Below, one piece after another: positions 1-12,742 of a DNA stretch of 64,000 bases. The DNA comes from Pogonophryne albipinna (taxonomy: Eukaryota > Chordata > Actinopteri > Perciformes > Artedidraconidae): assembly GCA_028583405.1 (NCBI GenBank), contig CM053261.1:14376783-14440782 (forward strand). Reading direction: 5' to 3'. The position numbers were made by a program, and so were the translations under genes. Position 1 is the stretch's first letter, and each line of letters opens with the position of its first letter. The notes under the pieces were generated by a model. The model saw only the letters and a program-made list of their open reading frames with translations, did not search any database and had not been told where the DNA came from.

Positions 1-132
1 CAGCGCTGTACTGTACCTCTTTATATAGACATTTGTTCCTTAACAAATAGTTTTTGCGCTGATCAGGGGGTAGTTGGCTGAATTTTTTTTTTCAAAGGGG
101 GTACATTATTGAAAAAAGTTTGAGAACCACTG
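1..132 (-). mobile_element. terminal fragment of a hAT-like DNA transposon
   Basis: Read on the minus strand from 132, the sequence starts CAGTGGTTCTCAAACTTTTT, the typical terminal inverted repeat of Charlie/hAT-type elements, and continues left out of the window. The expected 8-bp target duplication would be 133-140 (ttctaaca) and its partner is not visible. No transposase is seen. It may be a MITE or the end of a larger copy. Confidence 0.7.
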
Positions 133-229
133 TTCTAACATACTCTACTGTTCAAAAGCAGTCTATACCTACTAGATCACAACCTGTAAAGAACAAGGTG
201 ACATGAATGCAGATAAGTAATGGACTGAC

Positions 230-880
230 ATTTTTCGAGGGCTTTCTTGAAGCGTTTCCCGTTGACATGTCTTAGGACATGATGAGGCTGTCGGTTAAGG
301 TGTCTGAGGGTCAGCCTACAGAATAGCTGTTTTCTGGGAAACAGACAGGAGACATCACATTAAAGATATATCACACAAATGCAGATAGCTACACGCATTA
401 AAACATGTTCTGCGTGATGATACATTATGGCATTCCTAGTGCAATTTCTGCAAGTAAGATTAGAAATGTGATTGTCTTTATAAATAATATGGTAAGCATT
501 ATTCTTCCTTACGGTTGTTTTGAGCTTTGTACAACATGTGGTTCATACTGTCTGTAGTTGAACTCGGCAGTCGTACTCAGTTTCTCATATTTCTTCCCTT
601 TAGTAAACGCCTGGAGCTCCGTCAGGTTGCATGGAAACTCATGGCCATTAAGAGTGCATTTGATCTGAAAACAACAAATTAGGTGACCATGCAATCATCA
701 CAACACTTCACCCTGCATGGGTCCATGTGATCATTTAGCATTACGGCTAGCATCACATTGTACGACAGTGTGTTTCGTGAGATCTGATGGAATTAGCTCG
801 CCAACCTTTTTGCCATCTGTACACTGGAGGAAAGGGTGGTTAAGAAGAAAGGCTTTGACGTCCGCAGGTAATTCCTCCAT
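230..880 (-). CDS. surf2: surf2, surfeit locus protein 2, first three coding exons (partial)
   Basis: Coding exons on the minus strand are 806-880 (exon 1, ATG at 878-880), 513-664 (exon 2) and 230-333 (exon 3). All three donors are GT and both acceptors AG, and the phases join without a break (0, 2, then 1 at the last donor). The peptide starts MEELPADVKAFLLNHPFLQ and later contains KCTLNGHEFPC, FTKGKKYEKL, EPHVV and KQLFCRLTLRHLN, which fit the conserved N-terminal half of vertebrate SURF2. About 110 codons are present; the acidic/basic C-terminal part must lie left of position 1. SURF2 is a ubiquitously expressed nuclear/nucleolar protein from the surfeit cluster with poorly defined biochemistry. 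The gene is head-to-head with bbln, 768 bp between start codons. In human, SURF2 and BBLN are both on 9q34 but far apart. Confidence 0.88.
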
Positions 881-1648
881 AGCTTAAATAACTAATCAAA
901 ACAGATATATCGGTGTGTATAGAATAGTCCAACCCCTTACAGGAAATAGTGACTACACGTGGGCAAAGGGTCAGGCTCTGTTGCATGATTTGTTGGCGCC
1001 ATCTACTGAACAAAGTTAGGTAGGTCAGCTTTAACGATTGGATTAAGCTATTCAGCTTTAATTGTATTTAATTTATAAACAGGACCATTTGATTAAATAC
1101 ATGTTGATTATCCAAGTAAAGCTTTACGTTTTCAGTATTCTTCATAGGAAAACTGATCAAATAAGATGTAGGCACACTAGTATTATATACCTGTCCACAA
1201 TAAATCCGCTACAATGACACAGACAAGTCAAGACTAACAGTAAACTCAAGAATGCAAAAATAAACGTTAATTAGATAAAGTCATGTGCTCTTAGTGCGTC
1301 AAGTCAAGGCAGAATCTCACAACTCGAAATCAAAGAGCAAAACAAGTTTAAGAGAAAAAGAGGACATTTATCGAAAACTTACTCTTGTAATAGTAACGTA
1401 TCAACGGTATCAACACTTGAAAGATTTTCTGAGGTGTAGGGTTGAAAACTATCAACTCAACTATCCGCAGGTTATCTGTACAGAGTGACTGCTCGTCTTT
1501 ATTATTAGCATCTTTGCTGAGAACGCAAAACCCCGCCCACATTTCCCCCACAATCCATCACTTCGGTAAACAAATAGCGGGTGACAAATGTCAAGTAAGC
1601 TAGCTACGATAGAATAAAGTAACAATAATAAACGTGAATATTTATGCA
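881..1648. promoter_or_regulatory. shared upstream region of divergent surf2 and bbln
   Basis: This 768-bp stretch lies between two start codons pointing away from each other, so it must hold both 5' UTRs and probably a bidirectional promoter. It is AT-rich with no clear CpG island or TATA box that I can defend. Short reading frames at 1285-1488 (plus) and 1348-1551 (minus) overlap each other and look like chance. The promoter role is inferred from geometry only. Confidence 0.4.
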
Positions 1649-2809
1649 ATGTCTGGACCAAATGGAGATCCACACATATCAATTGACGATGGTATTATCG
1701 ACGACGGAGAAGATGAATTTGAGGAAGAAGGTAATGCACTAATGTGGTCATTCATTATAATCGGTGTAGCGTTATTGTAGTGAAGGATAATCACTCGGGT
1801 CACGTTCTGTGTGCTATTTCAGAGGTTTTTGGTCAATAAAGTCATAAGCAGCCATTTCTATTAGCTTTACACCTTCACCTGATGTTAGGTGACACTGACT
1901 TTGAATTAGCTTAGCATTGTTGAGGGGCTTTCTGATTGAAGCATGTTAATATCATTTTGAACTCCTGCATATCAGTCATATCAATACATGTATTCTTATG
2001 GGTTTTCAAAGTGACAGTAGTTGCGTTGTTCTCTGTTTGTAGAGCATATATAAGACTTATTGAATGATCACTGCTCCATCTGCTTTTCTTTTGCTCGAGA
2101 TAAAATCCTCAAATTAAGAGTTCATCAAAGTGCATGTGTTCAGTAGAAATTTGATTTTAAAAGTTGTCTGAGAATAAAAAGAAACCAAATTATTCTAAAT
2201 TAATTGTTTTTAAATCAGATTTAGTAACACTTTAGTTTTGTAAATTGTTGTCTTTTTAAGACCATTTTTTTACTCTATCTGAAAGTATATTATACACACA
2301 GGTTAAATATACTCAGAATTTGTGTTGGTTAATGCTGGGGATTATCAGATTATCACACAGTCTAATTAAGGCTACTCTCCTCTTGCCTGTCTTTGCCAGC
2401 TATTTACGCAATAAATATGTTCCTTATATTAATAGGAAGTCAAAACAAATGGTACGTTTGGAAACCTTAATCCTGTCCAAATGAATGGGGATCTCAGGGA
2501 TAAAAACATAGAAGCCTCTTTTTATGTTAAAGAAACTATTTTCTCAATAGAAGCTCTAACAGAAATCTCTTTCATGCATATCCAGAGTTTGAAGCCATCA
2601 ACTCGGCGCTGGATCAGATCAACTCCTATCTTGATGATATAGAAGATCGTAATGATTCACTGAATGGCAAACTGCACGAACTATTGGAGTCAAACCGGGA
2701 GGCCCGACAGGAGTTCAAGGCCCAACAGCTGCAGACCCCGGAGGAGCAGCTTTGTCCTGCAGAGGGGGACGAGTCCTCCAGCAAGGAAGACTTGGACAAG
2801 GAGGATTGA
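1649..2809 (+). CDS. bbln: bbln, bublin coiled-coil protein (C9orf16 orthologue)
   Basis: Two coding exons: 1649-1730 and 2586-2809, joined in phase 1 through a GT-AG intron of 855 bp. The product is 101 aa. It starts MSGPNGDPHISIDDG, has an acidic stretch (EDEFEEEE), then a heptad-rich core FEAINSALDQINSYLDDIED and LNGKLHELLESNREARQEF, and a short acidic tail ending DLDKED. The start MSGPNGD, the AINS.LDQINS.LD core and the ELLESNR motif match vertebrate BBLN, which is about 83 aa in human; this protein is longer at both the acidic N-terminal region and the C-terminus. Family work links bublin to intermediate-filament organisation in epithelial cells; that role is inherited by homology. An alternative ATG at 1644 is out of frame. 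The gene faces away from surf2 and converges on ciz1. Confidence 0.92.
1731..2585 (+). other. bbln intron 1
   Basis: Donor GTAATG at 1731 and acceptor AG at 2584-2585. The content is AT-rich unique sequence; I see no repeat or RNA gene in it. Confidence 0.8.
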
Positions 2810-3415
2810 AAATGTATGATGAGGAGGGCTAAGCTCAGCAAAATACAGGGATGTAAATATTTATGAAAGCATCTTACTTCTGTCTTATCGACTACCTGGA
2901 TCTGATCTCTTCAGCAGATGTCCATATTGTTTTTCTCCTTTATTGAACTGTGGTGTTTGCTTCCACAACTGATCTTAGAGTGACCTCTAGCAGCTTCTTA
3001 TACAAGTTGTAAACTGCAGTGACCTGGGAATATAACTGTAAAATCTCCTGCGTTGATGTTTAAAAAGCTAATCAGGCCCAAGTGGGACATATTGAGAACA
3101 ATTCTAAAGCCAGGATGACATAAGAACTTTATTAAAAAGCTGATTCATTTTAACAATACAACACACTGATCTATACAATGACTTGCTCAATGTTTCAGGA
3201 TTTGTCCACGTGAAGTGTTGATCCAGTTGTGTCGTCAGCTTTCTGAAATGGTATGTTCCTGTCCCAAAAAGTAAATATGCAAAGATCAAATGTCTACCAG
3301 TTTGATATAGAGTTGTATCTGCAGCATGACTGTAAATGTGCTGTCCTGTTTGTGTTAGGATAAGTCATCTAACAAGTGTTTGTATAAGTTAAGTGACCAC
3401 AAAAGTTAAAATAAA
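2810..3415 (+). other. bbln: bbln 3' UTR with candidate poly(A) signal
   Basis: Downstream of the stop there is no further coding sequence. An AATAAA hexamer at 3410-3415 is the first clear plus-strand poly(A) signal after the stop, giving a UTR of about 600 bp. The exact cleavage site cannot be read from sequence alone. Confidence 0.5.
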
Positions 3416-5512
3416 GTCGACCAAGTGTGGGAATTGTCAGACATTTTAATAGAAATTAAAATGAACCCCCCCCCAAACAGAAAACAAAAATCCCCAAATC
3501 CATAACTTCCAGCAGTTGGAAAACATCCCGTTTATTCACCTCCATTTTATCAGTAGCTGAATAAAAATACAATAAGAAACATACAGCTTTGTCTGAAATT
3601 ATCTTTTACATGTCCTTTTCTCTCTTCCGTTCTGAGCTTCACTTCATCATAAGTACGTGTCATGTGACAGTCACCACCAAGACTACAATAGTTGCTACAT
3701 GCGTCAGCAAACCACTTGTGTGCTTCAAAATATCCTTCTCAGATGTGGACGATGAAATGTTTCCAGAACGTCACACTAGTCCCCAAACCTTGTGACTGCT
3801 GAAATGCTGGAACCAAAGTTACACATTTGTATGATCATGGGATGGTCTACTGTGTGACTGCTACTCAGTCAGTTTGTTAAATTAAATAGAAACACTTTCC
3901 TCCTCACAATAACTGTGGTTTCTTCTGTCCAGTGTATAGCAAACACAAATATCTTAGAAAATCAATGCAATGATAAATTAGAGGAAAATGAGCAACTACC
4001 ACTACCAGCATTGTAAGACAATGGAAAACACTTTTTTTCTGAATGCAGGCACACTCTACTATCCATTCTACGCTTTTATCGTTATGAGTTAGAAGACTGA
4101 TTTGTGGGTCAATCTTTAATACCCAGCAGCATATGTCTAAACCGACGAGCTTTCAAATATCCAAATGAGCAGATAGTGCAGACTTTTGTGTGGACTTTTG
4201 TGTTTAGAGCCTGCTGAATCCCAACACATTTTAAACACTTTATTAAGAAAAAAATATGTCTCAACACTCCATCTAAAAGTACCCTGTTTAACACTTTAGT
4301 TTGAAAAACAAAAGACGTTATTCGCTCAAACACTTGCATTGCTTACATTCTCCTTTCAGCTCTCTATAAGCATGTGCCATTGTTGAACATGTCTCCACTT
4401 GTACGTTATATTAAAATAACAATCACTCTTCTAGATAGCTTAATAATGAGCAAAAACAATATCCTGATCCTTGAGCACAGCAGGGTGGGAAATTAACGTT
4501 TTGGAGGGACTACCAGCCTATTTGGTTTCTTGAACGCAGCATAATTATAAAAACCCTAGATGCTGTTCATTTAGGGGTCATAAGCAATTCCAGTGATTTT
4601 AATAAATAGTTCTGGAAGATGGGGTACTTGCTCTTTTAAGCAGATGTCAAATGCAGATCTACTTGTTTGGGAAATGCATGTAATACTTTACATTAAAAAA
4701 CTGTATAGGTATATATACTATACGCTTTTATCAGTGTCTCAATCCCATTCTACTTGTTAACAGTCAATTCTTTGCAGTATAGTTCACTTGTGGCTCTGTG
4801 TGGTTGTACTTCAGCTGAAGACATATGGTAAATGGTCATAAATTACATTTTACACAAGATAAGATTTGTACCTGATGATGGAGCGAGATGAAATTAAGGG
4901 ACCGCTAAAGTTACTACAATTTAAATACACTTTTAGTTTACTTGGGGGGGTTCACAAAGCGTCTTTTTTTTTTTACCACCTGTGTGCAAGTGACTTTTTG
5001 AGTTAACTACACATTGCAATAAACATGCCGAAAAATGCTTTGATTTTAGTATGAAGGAAGAAATTGGGACAGAATGTGTATCAAGTTGATGGTTTTTGTA
5101 GTGGGTACCCAATAGAAGAAGCTTCTCTTTATAAGGAAAACAGTTTGATCTGAACTACAATGACCTAATGTGTATTGCTGTAATGTAGTGGTGAGGCTAG
5201 AGATGATGCGACATCATTCTTTGACCGCGAGCCAACATTTGGACCCACTGGTTTAACATGTATGCTATAGCTGTCAGGTGTTAATTTCCCACCCCGGGAG
5301 AGCATCACATGGGAAGTCATGTTCCACCACGGTGTATTATCAATCTTCCTACATGTGTGTGGTAAATTTAGACTTTCCGACATGGAGAGAAGCGGGGCTG
5401 CTCACACCTTGGTCTCAGTTTCATGAAAGCACCTCATCACATACGGACACATCCGGTCAGTATCAGGTTACATTTCTGCCAGGTTCCACTCTTTCCCCAC
5501 CTCCTCTCTGAC
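3416..5512. other. convergent intergenic region between bbln and ciz1
   Basis: Nothing recognisable as protein or RNA gene. It contains a C9 run near 3467-3475. TTTATT (AATAAA on the minus strand) occurs at about 4238, so part of this region is probably the ciz1 3' UTR. Open frames here (for example 4109-4339 minus, 5165-5383 minus) lack homology that I recognise. Confidence 0.5.
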
Positions 5513-8500
5513 TCAGCGTCTGTTTGTGGCCCTCCCCGACTTGCGTTTGGGTTTAGCTTTTGCCTTCTTTTTCCCTGGGACAGCAGGAACCTCCTTCTCT
5601 TCCTCCTTTTCTTCCTCCTCCTCTTCCTCCTCCTTCTCCTCCTCCTCCTCCTCTTCTTCTTTAATAGCATCTGGCTCCTCTCCGCTGGCAGCAGGAGGCT
5701 CAACTGGCCCCTCCATATCTACAGAGTCCTGGGATGTCTTTGTCTCTTCTCCTTTTGTTGTCTCTTCTCCTTTTGTTGTCTCTTCTCCTTTCGTTGTCTC
5801 TTCTTCTTTCAGTTGGAGGCGGAGCTCTTGGTCTGTGCTGTCAGTGCTGGTGGCTGAGGTGCTGACAAAGTGCTGTGAGGTTGGTTCTGCTTCTTCCTCC
5901 TCCTGTTGCTGGGTTTCTGGGTTTGTCAGTAAAACAGAGTTTTCCTCAGAGGGGGAGGTTTCCTCAGAACAGACTGTGGGGGTCTCGGTCACAGGAGGCC
6001 TGAGGCTGTCTGCAGCGGGGAGACACTCTCTGGAAGGTTCAACAGCGTCGCTCTTCAAATCTCGGTACCTCTGAGAAGGCGAAGCATGAATATATGTTAC
6101 AAATACAGAAGGACATTCTCCAAGGGAAACACACGTTAATGCACATCTTTTTACATGCAGTAAACCCTCGAAGAAATACTGGGATTGAAGTTGCCGTTCA
6201 ACAATCTGTGACACAAAACTATTCACACAAAAAAACCACAAACATGAATACTATAGTTAGTAGAAACAAGTAGATCAACAATAGCGTGTGCCAGAGATAA
6301 TCAGTTATACTCTTTTTTAAGTAAAAAAACAAGGTGAGTAAAAGAATGGAAAGACCAACCTTGAGCTTCTCAAAGTGCTTCATTGATTTGCAGTGGGTGT
6401 GCAGGGCAGAGGATTCAAAGTGGTAGAACTTGTTGCAGAGTCTGCAGATAAAACCTGCGACTGGAACAAAAAAACTGGACCCTGCAGTAAAAGAAACCAA
6501 ATAATTAACATCGCCTGAATGTTATCGGTAAATCCAAACAATAACGCGTACAAAGGTCACTTCAAAGGACTCACCATAGACCGTGTCAGCGTCATACTGC
6601 TCGTCACTGGCCATGTCCTTCAGAGTCACTTCTTTAACGGAGGAACAGTCATCCTGTCACAGTAAACAAGTATAGTTTAACAAACTACAGGGTCCTAATA
6701 GTGTCATTTGAGATCCTAAGAGAATGTGATCCGAATCGAAAACAAGAAAAACATAAAAGCAAATCACCTGTTCGTTCATCTGTTTATCCTCTTCTTCCTC
6801 CTCCTCCTCCTCCTCCTCCTCCACCTCCTCGCCCTCCACCTCCTCCAATGAGAAGCCCTCTGTGTCCAGCTCCGTCAGCTTGCCTAAGGCCTCGCAGCCC
6901 TCCTGTTCCTGGAGCTAGTGAACAGTAGCGAGTACAGCATTAATATTTCAATCTGGGAAATACTAGCTTGTTGTTAAAACGTTTTGAAATCATTATAAAA
7001 CACAGATACCTCCTCCACTTTCCGTCTGTGATCCTGAGACCGCAAGTGCTCCACAAAAATCTGGGAGGTCCTGAAACGTTTCTTGCAGACAGTGCAGGAG
7101 GAGATGACGGCTCTGCTGGCAAGCTGAGGAGAGATGAAGGGACGACAGGACATTAATGATTCTTTACATTTGAAAACAACCAGAAAAGCAGTTTGAACCA
7201 TTTTGATAAAGAGATGTGCTTATCTATAACGTAAGCAGGGTTACTTTGTGTTCCTCGGTGCGACGGTGCTCTGTGAGGCTACTGGTGAAGTGGGTGTGAC
7301 AGGTGGCACACCAATGCTTCAAGTCAGACCTCTTCTCTCTGCAGAAAATAAAGACAAACAATATTCATAAATCTATTCATGAAAATTACAAGCTAGGAAA
7401 AAGACCCCGTTGAAGGAGACAATCAAAAAGGTGCTGACTCGTCTCTCTTATCTTTTGACTCGACTCAAAACAAATGCATACTGCTTTAAACTGACCCGTC
7501 TTTAATTGCTTCCTGTAGGGACTCGTGCACTCGTGGCATCAGGGTGACCAGACAGGCATTGCTCATGTGTTGGATCTCCATCATCCTCTGCTGGTGAGAA
7601 ACACTGTTCATATGACTCTTGAAGTTCTGAAAAAAAAACAACAACATTAGAAGATAATAGTTTATGAGATAACATGCATTATACGTTTCCCGCAACCTTT
7701 CAGACTAGATAACCAAGGCCTATGTATGTGAATGTGTGCGTCCATTCAACATACTTGCTGGTTGTGGCAGGTAATGCTGCAGAGGTAGCAGTAGAACTTA
7801 TTGGTGCCATCTGCTACACCCTCCTCTTCCTCCTGGTTGTCTGCTGAAGCTAAAGAGGCGTCTTTCCCCTCTGAGAGGAAATCCCCCTGCTGGTCCTCTT
7901 CACTCAGCCTGCCCGGTGGGGACGTAGCTGACAAATGGCTGTGCTCCTACAGAGAGGTTCAAACCAGAACTAAACCCAGTGTCCCAAAGTATTTATGTAA
8001 CTGAGGCGATAAACAGGAGGTCATCAGATAGTGGTAGCCAGCATTGAGAACCACATGACCCACCTAGCGTTTGCAATAGTGATTTGTGACCTGCTCTATC
8101 GAAATCAGTCGCATTGACCCGAAGACACATTTTGAGTTGTATACACTGCTGGAAAGAGGAGATTCCTAGCTTTCTAATGATATCAGGATTGTTTTTGTAT
8201 TCCAAATATTAAGCAAAATATGTCACATTATATAATGACTGTCACAGAGTCATCATTTTGAGAAAAAGGCCTTCAAAGTTTCCTCTTCTCTGGAATCCAT
8301 CGATCTGATTGATTATTAGCGGAGCAAATTATGAAAATACTACGGAGGGAAGATATTTTCTTTTGGATTACTGGTCTGGGGGAAGCTCGCGAGTGTGTGT
8401 GTGTATACGTGTGTGTGTTTGTGTAATTTTGCGTTTGTGTGTATTGCGTTTGTTTCCCGGGGAAAACCCTCACGAGAAACACCGGCTGTTGTTATGCCTG

Positions 8501-11500
8501 CAGTGACGTAAAGTTACTCCGTTCTCCGCTTGTAATTATGCCGTTACAAGATTCAAAGTTGTATTTATCCTCTGAATTTGCCGAAACAAGTTTAATATTC
8601 TGAAAGCCAAGACTTTGTTTAATTGAAATCAGATGAAAACAAACTGTAACAGACCCTGCCGTGTTATTTATGATTACTCTACGCTTACATTCATAATGTC
8701 AGCCGGAGGGAGGGGGGGCGGCGCTGCGGAAGAGGAGATTGCCTGTCATCTTCCCTTTACAAGCTTAAAGAATGTATTTATCGTGTGAGTTTGGAAATAA
8801 AAGTTTCATATTCTGAAAGCCAAGACTTTGTTTGTTTAAAATCAAACAAAACACCCAAACCCCGAAAAAATAGTTTTTTACGCAAATCCACGTTTATTTT
8901 GAAATGAGCCGTTGCGACTTCCGACTGATTTCGATAGAGCGGGTCACATATAGCTAATTCAAAATAGATTATGTAGCGTTCAAATGACTTTGTCTATGCC
9001 AAATAAAGACTCCTCACCTCAGTAGCTCTGCTCTCCTCCAGTGCCTCAACAACATCCGACCCCCCAGGGGAGCCTCCTTCCTCCATAAGGATGCAGTCTG
9101 GGAAAAGGGGGTAAAAAAGCAAAAATTGAAGTTATCATCTCAACTGACCTAAACTACAGTAACATCAAATGACTGCTCAGTTAAATAAAAGTAGAGTATT
9201 TAACCATCTACTCAATGTTTCTGGGGGTTTTACCTCCAGGCTGGCTGTCCTCTGTGTTGCTGTTAGTATCTGAAAACAGAAGATCCCCATCTGTATCTGC
9301 GATGGTGATTGTCTCAACACCACAGTGCTCCTTGGGATTCTCTGACCTGCAGTGAAAATAACAAGATTTAGCGAAGGAACAAATAACAAATCCTTAGGTT
9401 GGTGTAAAGTCCTTCCATGATCCATATTTCGGCTGGGTATTCTTGCTGCCTCCATGGATAAGACATTAACACAGTGGCTGTAGGAGCCATGGCAATACAA
9501 AACATTTTCCATACCCATCTGTCCTCTGCTTCTTGACTACAGGTTCTTCAAGTTGCTCCTCAGACGACTGCGTTGGTTCATCCACTCCTCCCACGGCACC
9601 ATCTGTGCGACAAAAAACAAAGTTGGAAACAGTCACAAAGAACATTTTCAAACAAATGCTCACCATTCAACTTCTTCATAAAGTCTCACATGACATTGAA
9701 CACACCCATCACCTTAAACCTTAAGCATGTTTCAGTGCTGGTGATTTGCAGCTCTACCTGTTTCAGTCTTGTCCCCGGCTTCATTGATACTGCTAGCTGC
9801 TGGTTGGTCGTCTGTGCTCCCTGAGGCCATCTGCTCGCTGTCCCTCTTCCTGTCAGGCTGACGGGCTGCAGTGTCCTACACAAGAGAGACCACGATAGGA
9901 TCACAAATATACAACAAAGTCTGAGATAACATTGCAGCTATGAAACAAAGGTGTCTCATAGCACAAATCACTGACAACAAATGATTGTGTTTGAATTGAG
10001 TAATGTTTTTCAAATACACTTTTGTGTTCAATCAACTGTCCAAAACCCATGGGTATTTCGTATACCATCGTAAAAAAACTGTAAATATTTTCATTTTTAG
10101 CTGAAACGTATTAATTGTTCTGCATTTATGCTCAAAAACTACCAATGTAATTACTATCACTTGATAAATAACATATACAAAATAATGGAGAATAATTCTC
10201 TAACCATAAACACATTGATTAATCATTTCAGCTCTACTATCAATATCAAATAAAATATACAAAATAACCACATCATTGCATTTGGTTCAAATATGACTTC
10301 ATTACAATGAAAGCATTAGCTGAAGTTCTAAACACATGATGTGATGCTTGCTGCATCAGTTCTTATATTAACAGATGTTTACTTGTTCTGACTAGTCTAA
10401 AGTCAGACCTAAATTAAAGTTGTCAATAATGTCATAATCATAATGGTGCTTTTGTAATTACCGCAGTAGTGGTGGAAGTAGTGGTGGAAGAGAAGGACGA
10501 AGAGGCTGTGGTGGGGGTGTTGTTGTTGTTGTTGTTGTTGTAGTAGCGAGGATGCTGGTGGTACTGTCGGGCAGCTGGGTAACCCATCATGGGGGACTTC
10601 ATGGCCATGCCCATGGGGACCGGGCCGAGCAGAGAGTTCCTGGACCCGGCAGTGAAGAACTGACGGAACTGCTGTCTAGCCATCCCAAAGCCCCGCATGC
10701 TACCTGAACGAGCATGAAAAGAGACGCATTCGTAAGAATAGACGCACATTTAAACACCTTGGAAGCTGGTTTTCCAATGCTTCTAAACACATTGTCTGTG
10801 TAAATGCCCAACTAATATGTGCCTGTTCTTTATGATTTCCAGTTGTCTTTTAACTTGAATTCAAACTGTACCCTGCATCTGCTGCATCAGTAGGGCCCCC
10901 TGCAGCATGGGATTAGGGGCCATGGACCCCTGGCACATGTTGACCATCCTGGGAGGAGGGGCTGACTGCTGAGCGCCAGGAAGGGATCTGCGCAACAAAT
11001 ACACATGAGTAAATAAACATACAGCATCATTTCACAAGTACATTTGCAGATATATGTTTTATTCAAATTATTCATCAAACCTGGAAATGTATTTTACACA
11101 TCAGATATAACATGGACAAAGCTACACACAAGCTGCTCATGTACATTCTCATGATTATGATTGTTGTGTGAAAGTGTGGCGCAGCTCAGATATGGATTAG
11201 CCTTTATCAAAGATCTTTCTATATCTGCTCTGGCGCAGATTCTATTTCAGGTTTTATTATATATTTTTATAGCAGAAATTACAAGGCAATTTACAATAAG
11301 CTTTATAAATCATATGTGTATTTGTCATTACATTTAACAAAAAGTACCTAATGCAATAATTTACTATTAAATGAATAAGTATACAAATATTTGGTTTTCT
11401 TAAATAACAATAAGGGGGCTATAAATTATAAAAGGCAATGAACAAATATTAGGAAGGTATCATGGAATGGCAGAATGGGAATATTTCAATGAAAGCTGGT

Positions 11501-12704
11501 ACAGTATATAGAGTATGAAGGGACAATATGCTGGCCGATGCTTTTTCTCATCCTCAGAATAAAATAAAAGGGACCAGCTGACCTGAGGATTAAAGATAAG
11601 AGTGACAAAAGCCGACAGGTACATGACAAATGCCCACAGCGTATTTTATGGTTTTATCACAAGTGAAGATAATAAATGCCAGTAATCCTGCAATTAAAAG
11701 TGTTTTATATAATGTGCAGTTTATCAACACTACTTTTGGGAAGGCCAGATAACATGCCTTTGCCAACTCTTAATACCTGATACAGAAAGACAATGGTGAT
11801 TTGGTTGGAGTTAGAAGTTCTCGTTGGTCACAATAACAAAACAAACTTTTTAGAAAAGTATGCCAGTGCTGCAAGATTGGGACTGATAGAAATAATATCG
11901 CATAGCTGCTTTTCTATCAACTAAATGTACTTCATAATAACAAACATAACATATCCTACCTGGATTAAATGCCCCAACAACCAATAACCAGAGGTGGGAG
12001 AAGTATTCAGATCTTGTACTCAAGTAAAAGTACAAGAGTTTAGGAATACTCTGTTACAGGTAAAAGTCCTGCATTAACTCACAGTTACTCACAAAAGTAT
12101 AAGCATAAAGATATACTTAAATTACCAAAAGTACTCATTATACAGATCAGAATAATATGATATGTTTTGAATGATGCACAATAGCTTGTGAATGTTAATC
12201 CAGGTGTAACTAAAGTCTTATTTAAGTGTTGTTTATATTTCAAATCATTAATCCAAATGTGCAAAGTAAATAAAGATATGAAATAAAAGTAATGGAGTAA
12301 AAGTACACTATTTACCTCTTGTAATAATTGTAGTCAGATTGAAGACATTTCAAAAAATTGAAATACTCAAGTAAAGTACAAGAAAATTGTACTTAAATAC
12401 ATGTATTTAGTTACTTTACACCACTCAAATAATTATGTATATAGACAGGCTTTACACATATTCAATTTAAAATATATACTGCCCACAGTGGGGCTTGTGT
12501 TGTGGTTTAAGGGTCAGCCACCGCCAGTCCCACATACCTCATCCGGAGGGCCCTGCCTAATCACCGGGCTCGAGTTAACGCTCTTACCGCTGTGCCTGGT
12601 GGTGGTGATGGGCGACATGATGCCGAGGAGGCGGCTGTGGCGGAGGGGGAGGTGGAGGCTGCTGCTGGAAAAGTTGTTGTAGCTGCCGCAGGTGCTGGTG
12701 AAAT

Positions 12705-12742
<38 letters not shown>

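Noticed and set aside
5423..6074. Plus-strand Ser/Phe/Leu-rich frames
   Set aside because: Antisense shadows of the acidic ciz1 last exon.
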